A stretch of DNA of 64,000 bases from Cymodocea nodosa (lineage: Eukaryota > Streptophyta > Magnoliopsida > Alismatales > Cymodoceaceae). The translations under genes were made by a program, and so were the position numbers. The DNA is taken from positions 1,012,001 through 1,076,000 of the forward strand of contig CM072343.1 of assembly GCA_036874045.1 (NCBI GenBank), given 5' to 3'. A model generated the notes under the pieces. That model was not told where the DNA came from and did not search any database. It saw only the letters and a program-made list of their open reading frames with translations. Positions 12,501-24,500 of the stretch are shown piece by piece. The first letter of the stretch is position 1. Each line of letters begins with the position of its first letter.

Positions 12501-15500
12501 TTACATTCTATGATTTTCCATTATTTTCTATTCTATGCACAAATATACGTATTTTAAATTCTATCATTTTCTATTCTGTGCACAAACATTTTAATTTTCT
12601 ACTGACTTTCTGTTGCTTTTCATCATTTTCTTTCCACCATTTTCTAAGTGCACAAACACCCTCTTAGTTGTTAAACATATATATATATATCCTTGTAATC
12701 CTATTTGCCCTAATTAATCAAGATTAGTATTCTCTCTCCCTCTTTCTGAACTCTTATAATGTAAGTAATATTTTCTTTAAAATCTCATGTGAATAATTAA
12801 AAAAATAGAAAATAAAGATGTGAAAATGCAAGAGATAGGTAGAGAAAAAATGTTATCCATAAGCAAATATAATTTAAAAAAATCAATTTTTGCTAATTTT
12901 TTAATACTTTCACCATTTTTTAAATATGATTTTTTTAGTAATATTTTTATTCTTTTCCTTCTCTCTTATTTTTTCTTTTTTTTCATTTTTTTCCTTTCTT
13001 TTTTTTTCCTCTTTCTTTCTCTCCTTCCCCTTCACTTTTCTTTAATTTTCTTCTCACATGCACAACTCCCTCTCTCCCTCCTTTCTTCTTCTTCCACCAT
13101 CCCACCAATAGAAAATCCTAATGAATTCTCATGATTTGCAAAGTGGTAGAAACTGTCATCAACAATAAGGGCAGAAGTATGACAGTTCAATGGAGATAGG
13201 ATTAATCGATCTTTTGTATGGATCAATTGACCAACCTTCTGCTATTCAAAAAGTTCCTCGTCTTTAACAATACCATAATTTGATGACGATCTTGTAAGAT
13301 AGATTGGTCAATTCCTTCTGATACTAAACATACAACCAATATCGATCTCAGTCATATGAAAAACCAATCCAGATCAACGATATTATGAGAAGTGATTTTT
13401 TAATCCTTTGCTGCAAGCTAGTTTTCAAACAATAAAATTTTCATTCAATTGGAATGGATTTACTAAAACACATCCTTGTTGAGTGGTGAGGCAGAAAACA
13501 TATATTTTATCAACAAAAAATGTTTTTCAATGATATAACATAGGAGGGAAAGGGGGTTGTGCAGTTGGAAAAAAACAAAAACCAATGGAAAGGAAATTAT
13601 TTTCCGTTTGGCCATAAAGTGAGCTAAAGGATAGGATGTTTGTACCCATTTTACACTAGAAAACAATTCCTTTGGTTTCTATCACAAGCTTTAAAAGTTT
13701 TTCCTCCCCACTCAACAGGGTGGAATTTGAAAGGAAATTATTTTCCTTTAGTTTTCACACATATATAAACACCTTTATTGAAGTTATGACAACAACAATC
13801 TAAACTATAATCTCACTACATGAAGTTGACCACATGAATCTTTTTCTTTCAAGTATTTCTATTTATTGTAAATACCTTTATTTAAGTTAAAGAAAAAGTC
13901 CAGTGATTTCGTTGTCCTTTGGTTTACCATTAATTACATATTTCATTTCATTTGGTTTCCATGGCACAGACAGCCCACAGTCCTATGATTATGCCATCTA
14001 TTTGTTGAAAAATGCAGATAGTTCTACAAATAATTCGGTTAAGTTGTAGCTATATATCATACCTGTCAATAAGCCAAAGAACTCCATCTCTGACACCCAC
14101 CACAACAAGGGGTCCTACTGGGCGCTTTTGTTCTGGAGGAAAACGAGTCACAGCCACAGACACACCACCTCCAGCAACAGCTACCTCATTTACTTTTCTT
14201 TCTTCTGGCTCTCTATTTAGAACCGCATCATCCCCTTCCGTTTTTGACTGTTTTGGCAAGGATATAAATGGGGGTATAGAAGGAGCATGTTGAAATGAAG
14301 CCAGACGAACCACCTAAAAGGAATCATGGAAATGCAAGCATATAAGACTAAAAAGGGAAAAAGAACTTTTCCAGTTGGGACATGAGTTGAGAACCTCACG
14401 GACGAACACCACATATACCAACCAAGCTCAAAAGAATGCATGGTCTTCTCACTCTTCAATTCAGTGGCCATGAATGTACAATGAAAACCGTCCTTAATAT
14501 CTCATTGTGCTAGTTAAATTTCTTATCTACTGATGGGCAAAAAAGTAGCATTTTCAAGGTTCAACTAAATAAAGCTATAAAATATTTGAGGATTTACAAA
14601 AAACTTCAAATTAGTACTGAGCATTCAAATTTGCAAAATCATTATGAAAAATTTGTTGATAAAAATTATGATATTATAAACATGAATACTAATGGAGAAA
14701 AAATATTCATGTTGACAATCCCTACATGGTAGGATCAATGCATTTATTAACATTGTTAATGATACTGAGTTACGTGTGAATTTTACCTGGAGCATAGGGG
14801 GCCTTAATGCGATCCTTTCATTATCTACAGCTTTTGGATTGTCAACAGTAATAAGAGCCAATTCTCCATGTTCAGCAACAGCCCTAGCTTGTGCTTCTTT
14901 AGCCTTCATTTCTTCCTTTTTCCTTATTGTTTCCAAATCAATAGCTGCTATTCCAGCATCAACGAAGACACATCTATCTCCACATGCATCAGGAGTCCAA
15001 AACATAAGCAGATTGAGAAAAATACTGACATAAAAATTTATCATTTATTTCAAGAGAATGAAATCTGTAAATCAAAATCTCCTACAACCCAAATGCAATT
15101 GAACCAGTACGCCACACATCTACATCATGGTTTATGACTTTATTGGTATACCATCTCAATCCATACAAATATTTTCTCCTAGAGCATGTCAACATTGATG
15201 TAATTTGTCCTTAAAAAAAAAAAACATCGATGTCATTTGAGGAACTCACGTGATGTATAATCTTACTATAAGTACGAATAGTTTATTTATGTATTTTTTA
15301 TTAAGAACATCTAATATGTTTATCATCCTTCCAAATAAAAGATTTGAACCAATGATTTTGAAGAAAATTATAGAATATTTCAAAAACATTTCCAGGCTTC
15401 CAAGCAATGTTCCATCTTTATAAGGATTTACATATATTGCTAATTAAGGAAAATGAAGGTTTGAGAAGCTGCCAATTTTTGAAAAGAGAATGCTTCTATA

Positions 15501-18500
15501 TTTTTGGGCAAGATTTATCGGATGGCATTCATTGTCATCCAAACATTTCTGTATGGACAGAGCCTTTGTTTTTGAACCTACACTAGCCCCCAACAACCGA
15601 AATAATGAATCACAGAGAGAAGCATGCAACTCTAACAGAAACTTACTCAACAGTAGTTGGTGTAGCAACAAATAACTGTCTGCGATGCCAAACTGCACTG
15701 GTAGCACATGGAATGGACACATCTCCAAGGTACCGATACTGCGGACGTAAAGATGAGATCACAATATATTGGTGATAAGCAAAGGCACAGTATTCAATGG
15801 TTTGATCCCATGCAGCCCACTCTGGTTGAGCAAGAAGACCGCTGACAGGCTGATAGGTTTCCCAGCTGTGTATTACCAGTATTAATCAAGTTAAGATTGG
15901 TGCTTTATGGTAGTGAAAACTGAAAAGCACTTGTCAGTAAAGAGATTGATTCCTATAATTACAAAAGCAGGATTTAGCAATAAAATAATAGGTTTTGCCT
16001 TTTATCTAGAACAAGTCATTCCATGATAATAAAAAACTGAAATCCAAGAGCAAAGTTTCGAAGTAATGCAACTATAGCTTATCATAGACCTGTATAGCTG
16101 AAAGTTCTGAGGAGGTGATTCAGCTGAAATCTTCATATCCTCATTTGCAGCAAAAGAAGAAAGAGTACCAGTGTTACCAAAACCTGATAATGGCATGGAT
16201 TGAATTGTAGAAATTGCTGTTGCAGCAACTGGGCTAACCCTCCTTGATGTTTTATAAGCAACACCAAGAAGTGCGCCACCATGCAAGCCAACGACCTATC
16301 AGCAAAACAAAGAAAAATTAACCATAAATTCAGGATTTTAGCATCTTGGATGGTTCTTTCTGCTCGATGTTCATACAGGTCAGAAAGAAAAAGGAAATAC
16401 TATAATATATCAATTGTGAAACAAAAGGTCCCAGACTAGCAGAAAAAGGCAAACCCAATACATGAGGCCCACAAAGAGGGTCCAATTGTAATTTGGAAAC
16501 AGCCTTATTCCCATAAATGAAGAGACTGTTTCTATAATAATATAGAAATTTTGCAACAATAGAAATTTCGATAATATGTTTCTTTCTTATTGCCCATAAA
16601 AATAGAAATTTCAATAACTAAAAAGTGGGACACATACTGGTTCATTACGACCACCAATGGACCTTGTTAAAACATGTGGAGTTCCCTCATCTAGTAAGAT
16701 TCGCACTTGAACAGTAGCTGAAGAGGCTGCACTGGCAGCAGCTGCTGCAGCTTGAGCTGCAGCTGCAGCTGCTTCCTTTGCCTTTCTTGATGAACCACCT
16801 TTAATGACAAGTGGCATTTTTGGTGTAAGTGCAGTTTCCAACAGAGCATATCTATCACTGCACGTGTCCCAGGCAAAAAGCCTCCCAGTTCCTGAATCAA
16901 CAACTGACCAATCACTAACTTTATACACTGAGAAAGACGGAATGTCAGGCCACACCATGGCAACATACCTGCAGTGATAAATTGAAGGTTAGTTAATCAG
17001 ACTAAGAAATTTATGAGGTGACTCAACAAAGATTTAGGGGATAAAAATAGAATCTAGTAAAAGATAAGATAGAACTTCAACATAAAAAGAATCTAGTAGA
17101 TAATAAAAGTACAATTCAGCTGCATTATATCATCATTGGTAAGTATAAGATGCAAAGAGACATTATGAAGAAAATTATCATGAAGCAAAGAACTCAATCC
17201 CATTCTTGAAAATATATGCTAGTCTAAGGTAATGAGCCATTTAACAAAGTTCATGCATGACTAATCCTCTATGTCAGTGCCACTCATGTGCTTCTTCCTA
17301 ATTACTTCATCTCAACTTCATATATTTCAAAATATTTGCTTTTATGCTGTGTCACCTGCACATCTCCAAACTTCCTGCACACCTATGCCTGCAGTTATGT
17401 GGCTCTGTGAATAAATCAATAGCTGAAAATCAAGATAGATGATGTATGCCTATACAGAAAATCATCATATGTTCAACATCCAGGCTCTTGAAAAATGTCT
17501 TGCCAATATTGGCACAAGAGTTGCCATTTTTTATCAAGTGTTCATTCCCCGTATTCTTTATCACAGATGATAAGAGAGCAGGCAGTATTCTCTACAAAAG
17601 AGATGCACCACAATTTCTATATAGTATTCCAAGACCAACTCCCCACCAAAATATTACACCACGTCTACCAAATACCTTTAGAGAAAATTTCAAAGGCAGA
17701 AGGAATATTATATTTGAAGACTGCCATCCCGTGTAATCCACATACTTAACAAGTTGCATGAAAAGTCTTTTCTCTAGTGTTACACTGCAGAATTGCTTAT
17801 TTATAACTCCAAAACTTGCTCTGACGTAATTGATTATGAGATTACCCATTTCCATTGAACTTGAAATATCAAATGAAGGCAGTGAGAAATACAGGTATTG
17901 ATCAAAATTGATTGAAACAAGAATGGTTGCTTACTTTCCAGAACTGCTCACAGAAAGGATCGAGTATGAGTCATGTGGAGCAGGTGTACTAATGTGCTTC
18001 TTAGTCTGCTTAACATGCAATGATTCCACTGACTCTCCTCTGGATCTCCCAGCTTCTGTTATGGAGCCTGTAGCTCCAGCCGACTGATTCACTGCATTAG
18101 ACAGCTGAAAAGTCAGAAGCTTCAGTTCCCTTTCAACAATATATACTGCAGAATGCTCCTTGTTTCCTGCTGGTGTTGGTAGAGGAGCAACAGCAGGAAG
18201 TGCTCTTGAATCAAACTCGCTTAGAATGACACCAATATTGGTACCGGTAGCAACAAGATGTGGCTGTAAAGGATGTGCAACCATGCAGTAGACCTAAATA
18301 GGATAAGAGAAATGTTTGTCAAATTTTTAAAATCTTCAAGAAATAATTTGTTGCAATCTACAGTATGACTAATAAAAAATTGCAGCACCAAAATTGCATT
18401 AGGTCTTGCAACCTATGAGATTTGACATTAAACATTCGAACAATTTATTATCAAACAATGAAAAACAAATGCATTCTTTTAATTTTCATGGTATTTTTCA

Positions 18501-21500
18501 CATTGATTGATAGTAACTTTTTGTGAATAAGATGGAATTTAATCAAATCATAGATCAGAAAGGATATTCAATTAGGTGTTCTCTCATTTTACAAAAATTA
18601 TAACAAAAACTAGAAAATGAAAAGAAGAGAAAAAAATAGAACTAGAAAATACAAAGAGGAAGGAAGAAATCCAAATCCATAATCAACATATAGAAACAAC
18701 TAAACAAAGATAGTTAATCAGGTCCAAAGCCACAATCACCTAGCTACGAATCACAATTATATCATGTATCCCCTGAGACTTCCTATCAAAACAAATTTTC
18801 TGTCATTAGATTCATGAAATAGGGCTATTAGCACACAAGCACGTGTGCAAATGGCTGCCCATAACCATAGGCCAACACAAGCATGCATGAAATCTTCTCC
18901 ATTAGTTTTGAAGAATGATCCATCATTTTTCTTCTTTCTTTCAACATGATATCTAAGCCTAAAAGATCTAAATAGACCCAATTTAATACACATCCACTTG
19001 GTTTAAAAAAAGAGTGTATAATCTTAAAAATGCATCACAACTGTTAGAACAGCCCCGCATTAGAGAAGAAAAATAGAGATTACACTTAAATATAAATGGA
19101 TATCTCCATTCATTGTCGATTGATTTTCAATTGAATATCCATATTTAAACTATCACATATATTGATTGATTGAAAGTGTCAGAAAAAGAGAAGAGTTATC
19201 ATTGGAAGGAATCAAATTCCCCTACCTGTTGCCAAGAAAGAATTTACTACTCAACAAATGACGTTAAATGATTTTAATAAGATTCTTGAGTGATCATTTG
19301 CATTGCCATTGTAAGGTCAGAAAACACAAAAAGCAGATGTCCATGAATTGGAACGTGTAACTTTGAGTGTATTAGCACAAGCTAGTCAAATTTTCAGTCC
19401 TATGCCATTGTGTAGCTTTTTTGGCCTGTGAAATGTCTAATATATATGGCACAGCATGATTCACGACAGAATATATAAAATTGCTAAAATGATGTCAACT
19501 TTCCTACAAGTTAGTCATGTTGCAAAATCATTCAGATGGAATACTAAAAGCAGGTGGCTTGTCTGCAGGCTAAAACCATTCAATCAAATCCATCAATGTG
19601 TGGGGTTGTTCATACGATTCACTGATCTGCTTCAAATTATATAGTTCCAGATCAAGAAGCACAACTTACCCTCAGTTTCTTATTAGGTGCAAGAACCTGG
19701 GGAGGAACGAGCGATGACAGTTCACACAATGGTCTAGTTAATGCTGAATAGGTTGGGTGTTCGATTGCCCTGCAAAAGACCAGTGCTAGCATGCATAACT
19801 TCAAAAGGTGAATTGCACTACTTTAAAAAATAGAAAATAAGGACTTCAGGCATTGGAACAAAAGAAATCAATGGCATATCCAGGAATAATCACAAACCAG
19901 ATATGAGAATCCTTAACACAAGTGAGAATGTCAAGGTTGGGCGCTCGAGGATGACACCAAGATGCCACACTATGGCAAGCCATTCTTGAAACAGGCTTGA
20001 TCCGTCTCAATTCCTATTAAAGAGATAAGATACAAGTATAAGAGAAGCTGGAAGCATCAATTACAATGAGAGAGACTTTCAAGCAAGCTACCTTAAATGT
20101 GGTAGTATCCCAGATTGCCAGTGTTTTATCTGCACCGATTGTAATAAGTTGTGGAGCACTTCCCATGAGTCTAGAAAGTTCAACAGCAACAACTCCACCA
20201 TCATGTGCCTAAAACAGAAATATTTGGAAAAACATGACTTTATCATTAAGCTGACATTCCTCAACATGCGTTGCTAATGTCTATCAATGTGTGCATAAAT
20301 CAAATATATATTTACCACTTAAAGCAATAATTGATATTTGTGGAAATAAGGATACGTGCATAACATGAAAATATTAAAAGTTAATGTTTGAATTTTTATT
20401 TTCTGTAGAATCTAGAAAATTTTTACATCAAAGTTTATTCCTGGCTCCTGCATAAGTCACAATGAATTATATGTCAAAACATTTGTGAAGCAGCAACCTT
20501 CAAACTCAACTTTGGCACAAGATCACGTGAATCCTGAGTATGGGCTGCACTCCACAAAACCAGTAAACCATCACTTCCACCAGAAACTAAAAGTGCCTGA
20601 AAAGGCAAGAAACATAAAAATTGCATCAAAGCTCTAAGGCATAAATAATGCATAAAAATGTGACCAAAATCAACTAATATGTAAAGGAGAAACAGGAAAA
20701 GAAAGGCAGGAACTAGAAATTATAGAATTCTTTTGATTGCAAGAGAAACAAGAATCATCCAAGTTTATCAATTTGTGTCACCCCATTTTATATTAGTATT
20801 TCAATAAGAGTTTCTCCTTTTCCACCATTCTTATATGACACATTTGTCAACAAGTTCTGCTATGCATGTTGATAAAAAAATTCATTTGGCGAATTTTCTG
20901 GTTAACCAAATAAAGTAATTTTAACTACATGCACAATAATCCATGATTATTGAAGTAAGAAAACTTGGATGATAATTATCAAATACAATTAATATATGGT
21001 ACAGGTGGTTGCCAGCACAAATATCAGATGTGACTAAAATAATTTAAAAATCAAGAGACCAGGATAGAACTGAATTTGATGTTTAAACTGTTCTGCGGTT
21101 GTGTTTCAGAACTAAGCATATACGCAACTAAAAAGAGAGATTTAGCATACAATGAAGGAAAAAGAAGAGCAAAACCCCAGTCTTACAGATACTTGTGGAC
21201 AATACAATTACACTACTTCTCATAGGATACTAATCACTTAACTGTGGCTTTTCAAAAACTTGGCTCATGCAACCATAATGAAGTCATGTCAGTTTTACCT
21301 CACCAGAAGATGCCATGAATGTCATCAAGCAGGATACAGACCCTTTATGACCACCAGTATACCTACGAACCAACTGAAACAACAATCTTATTTCAATATT
21401 AAAACTCAACAAGAAAAAAAGACAGTTAAATATTAGAATGGCAATCTGCAGACCTTCCAGGTTATCATGGACAGAATTCTTACTACACCATCAGATCCAC

Positions 21501-24500
21501 CAAAAGCAACAAGAGGGGCATCCCCAGCTGCAGATCTGGAAAGGAACTCCATACTACAACACAAAGAAGTTTTACAATATAATGATATAATCTAGTAATA
21601 AATAGAATGGAACATGTATTGGTTGTGAGCAAGAAGAGATGATAATATGCTCATGGATCAAATCTTCTAAAATAACAGAATTTGGACAAGATGATCACTA
21701 TTGTCGCTATCTAGAATCATTGAATTGCAATGTCAATTGCTTAGCTATCATAAACACATTTGATCTGGATCATGTAAACATCACTAATGAAAGTGTGGTG
21801 AATATATTGATATATATATCTGTATATGTTTTGATATGTAATTTGGACAAAAGGTATGTGTGATAACTCTTCATACAGGGTGGATCTAGACCAATTCTGC
21901 AATAAAGGAATCAGGCAATCCATTAGTCTATTATTTCTGATAAATTCCTAAAAATTCAAATTCTTTATACAACACTTCTTTGTGATTATTTCATAAGAAA
22001 TTGGCACCATATCATTTGTTAGAAAACATGATGCAACTGGATCGAGTTTCAGACGATGAGGACCAAAAACTAATATCTATACAGAAATGTTGTGAGTCTC
22101 TATTTTTTATATCATAAGAGCCATATTAATCTGTTACATGGAGAGCTAATGGCTGTACTAGTTATTTTTGCAGAAAACATAAATTTGTCACTGCATGACT
22201 ACAGCAGTTGCAGGATTTTAACATATGGATAGCAGTGTGTATTGCCCTCAAATGTCTGTATGTTGTATAAAACAAATGTTCCGAAGATAATGAAGTGGAG
22301 CATTTACCACAGAAGAGATCTACTGTCAAGCTCTTGCTTTGGAACATCACGTCCACGCATTGTGACTAGATCTAAAAAAATGACTTTGTTCTCACAGCAG
22401 ACTACTAGAAAATGTCTTCCTCTTGTTGTTGGAGCAGGAGCATTAAAAGCAGAGTTGCTATGAGCAGCAGATGGAGCCTCAGCAGCTGCTGAGCGGTTAC
22501 ACCAATGTTGCCAGAAACGCACATCATCATCATAAAAGTTGACCTGCTTCACACTTGAGAAACCATGTGTTCCCATTTTAGGGTGAACTAACTGCAAGGA
22601 AAACAAAAACAAAAACAAAAATTGGTTTCCTTACCCTCCGCCACGTATTGCCTCAGTAGGTTTTCCTCTAATATCTGCATATAATATTGATTAAGCATTG
22701 AAAATTTATAAAAAAATTCTAAGATGGTACAACTATTTTTTAATAGTTAGCATCGTCCAAATAAGCATGCAAAATCCAATATGTGCTCCTAATTAAAACA
22801 AAATGATAACAAGCCTACATTAAATGGACAGAAAAGTTATATTTATAAACCATAAGAGTCAATCATCTCTTAATTAACCATTACAAGGGACTAATAGATT
22901 TCTATTGCTTAAGACAAAAATATATGAATCTCCATTGTGACAAAACACCAACAATTTTATTCAACCATCTTGTCCTTTTTCCATTGTACAGCATCTCTGG
23001 AAGTTGATTCAGATATATGAGTAGAGTGAATGACTTCAAAAATAACTTACTAGATTCATATTTCAACTAGATGCTTATTATTGTACGAGAATCACACTAC
23101 AACTCAAAAAAAGAGACTTCACCAATAACTCCCTCCTGACTATACATAGCACAAGCATGTGTTCCACTTTTTCCCCCTCCAAGAAAACAAGCAAGATCCA
23201 CTTTAGGAACTATCTTGTAAAATCATCATTTATCGGTGCCTCTGTCTTCTACACCCTTCTGATGTTGCTACAACAAAACAACATAGTTTGGGTATTGTAT
23301 CAAAAATCACTCCTCTAACAAAAAAAACAATTTGGGAATCACTTCAGAAATCCATGGAGACAGTAAAATTGTAGAAACGGCCAAAAATCATCAAATTTCA
23401 GCTTGGAACTTCAGGACAAGATATAATAGACATAAAAAACTACTTGGGTTGAATGTCAAGGGAATTATCATAATCAAAATGTTACATACAATCACTGGAA
23501 TAAACATCAAATTTAATCAATAACTGTAAAAAGATTATGTAATATATGGTGTATTATTGACAAGAGACAACATACATGCAAAAATACTTAAAAATCAGGA
23601 AAATTGAAGACAATAGGTAAAAATCTAGAAAATCAGAAATAATATAAAAATAAAACACATGTATCAAAAGTTTTTACAACACATAAGATCCAGGCTATCC
23701 AATTTCATTGACAAATTTTTGGAAATACAAAAATTAAAATAAAAGCATGAAAAATACAAAAAATGAAAATATGTTACATATATGTCTACTATTTTTATGT
23801 TACATATATGTTATACAATCAAAATTAGGTAACATATATTTAATTTCATTTACAAATATTTGAAAATATAAAAATTCAATTAAAATCTGGGAAAATACCA
23901 ACACACACACAATTTTTTTTTTAGTAGAACTAAATAAAACTAGAAAAGTTTAATAAAGATCAAATACATTTCATTTATAAATCCTTGAAAAATGAAAGTT
24001 TAAATAAAATCATAAAAATATATAAAAAAATGGCATTTACAATTTTTCATCAGATTTATGCAACATATGCACATTTAACCAAGTTATATGCAATTTCATT
24101 TTCAAATAGACAAAAATATGACTATTCTAAGAAAATCAGTAAAAAAGTGTTTCACAAATTTCAAATTTGTGAAACAAAACATGAAACATAATACAAATAA
24201 CATAGATCTAACCTAAAATAGTAAGATATGGGAGGAAAAATAAAAATCACCTCAACTAGAAGAAAAAAGAAAGTTAAGATGAAGATCAATTGAGAAGAAA
24301 ACTGCACTAAGTGAAGACCAGCCACCAAACACAAATTTAGGATGCCATCATTCAAGATTTGACTTTAAAAAAATAAATAAATTTATGTAATTCAATCAAA
24401 GATTTGATTATAGATAAAAATACATTGAAAAAAGGAATTCATATGATTGACTCCATGTAGTAAGATTATTTCTTGAATGGTCAAATTGTTGTTTTATTGT

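Larger units (their letters stand above)
10813..13045. repeat. Tandem duplication of a ~290-bp unit, second copy split by an LTR element
   Basis: Unit 1 spans about 10813-11100. Unit 2 starts at 11101, is interrupted at 11201 by an LTR element and resumes at about 12753. Shared blocks include 'aatctcyat.attaaaaat' at both unit starts, 'aaaaaatagaaaataaag' (about 10920 and 12802), 'gataggtagaga' and 'cataagcaaatataatt' (about 10980 and 12858). Both units end in a C/T-rich tract. The whole structure sits in TWD40-2 intron 16. Confidence 0.7.

Noticed and set aside
22308..22618. TWD40-2 exon 4 extended upstream through '[10 protein letters not shown]'
   Set aside because: Joining the earlier acceptors to exon 3 gives an in-frame stop, whereas the acceptor before 22553 restores the conserved RGG-x-VKQV junction.
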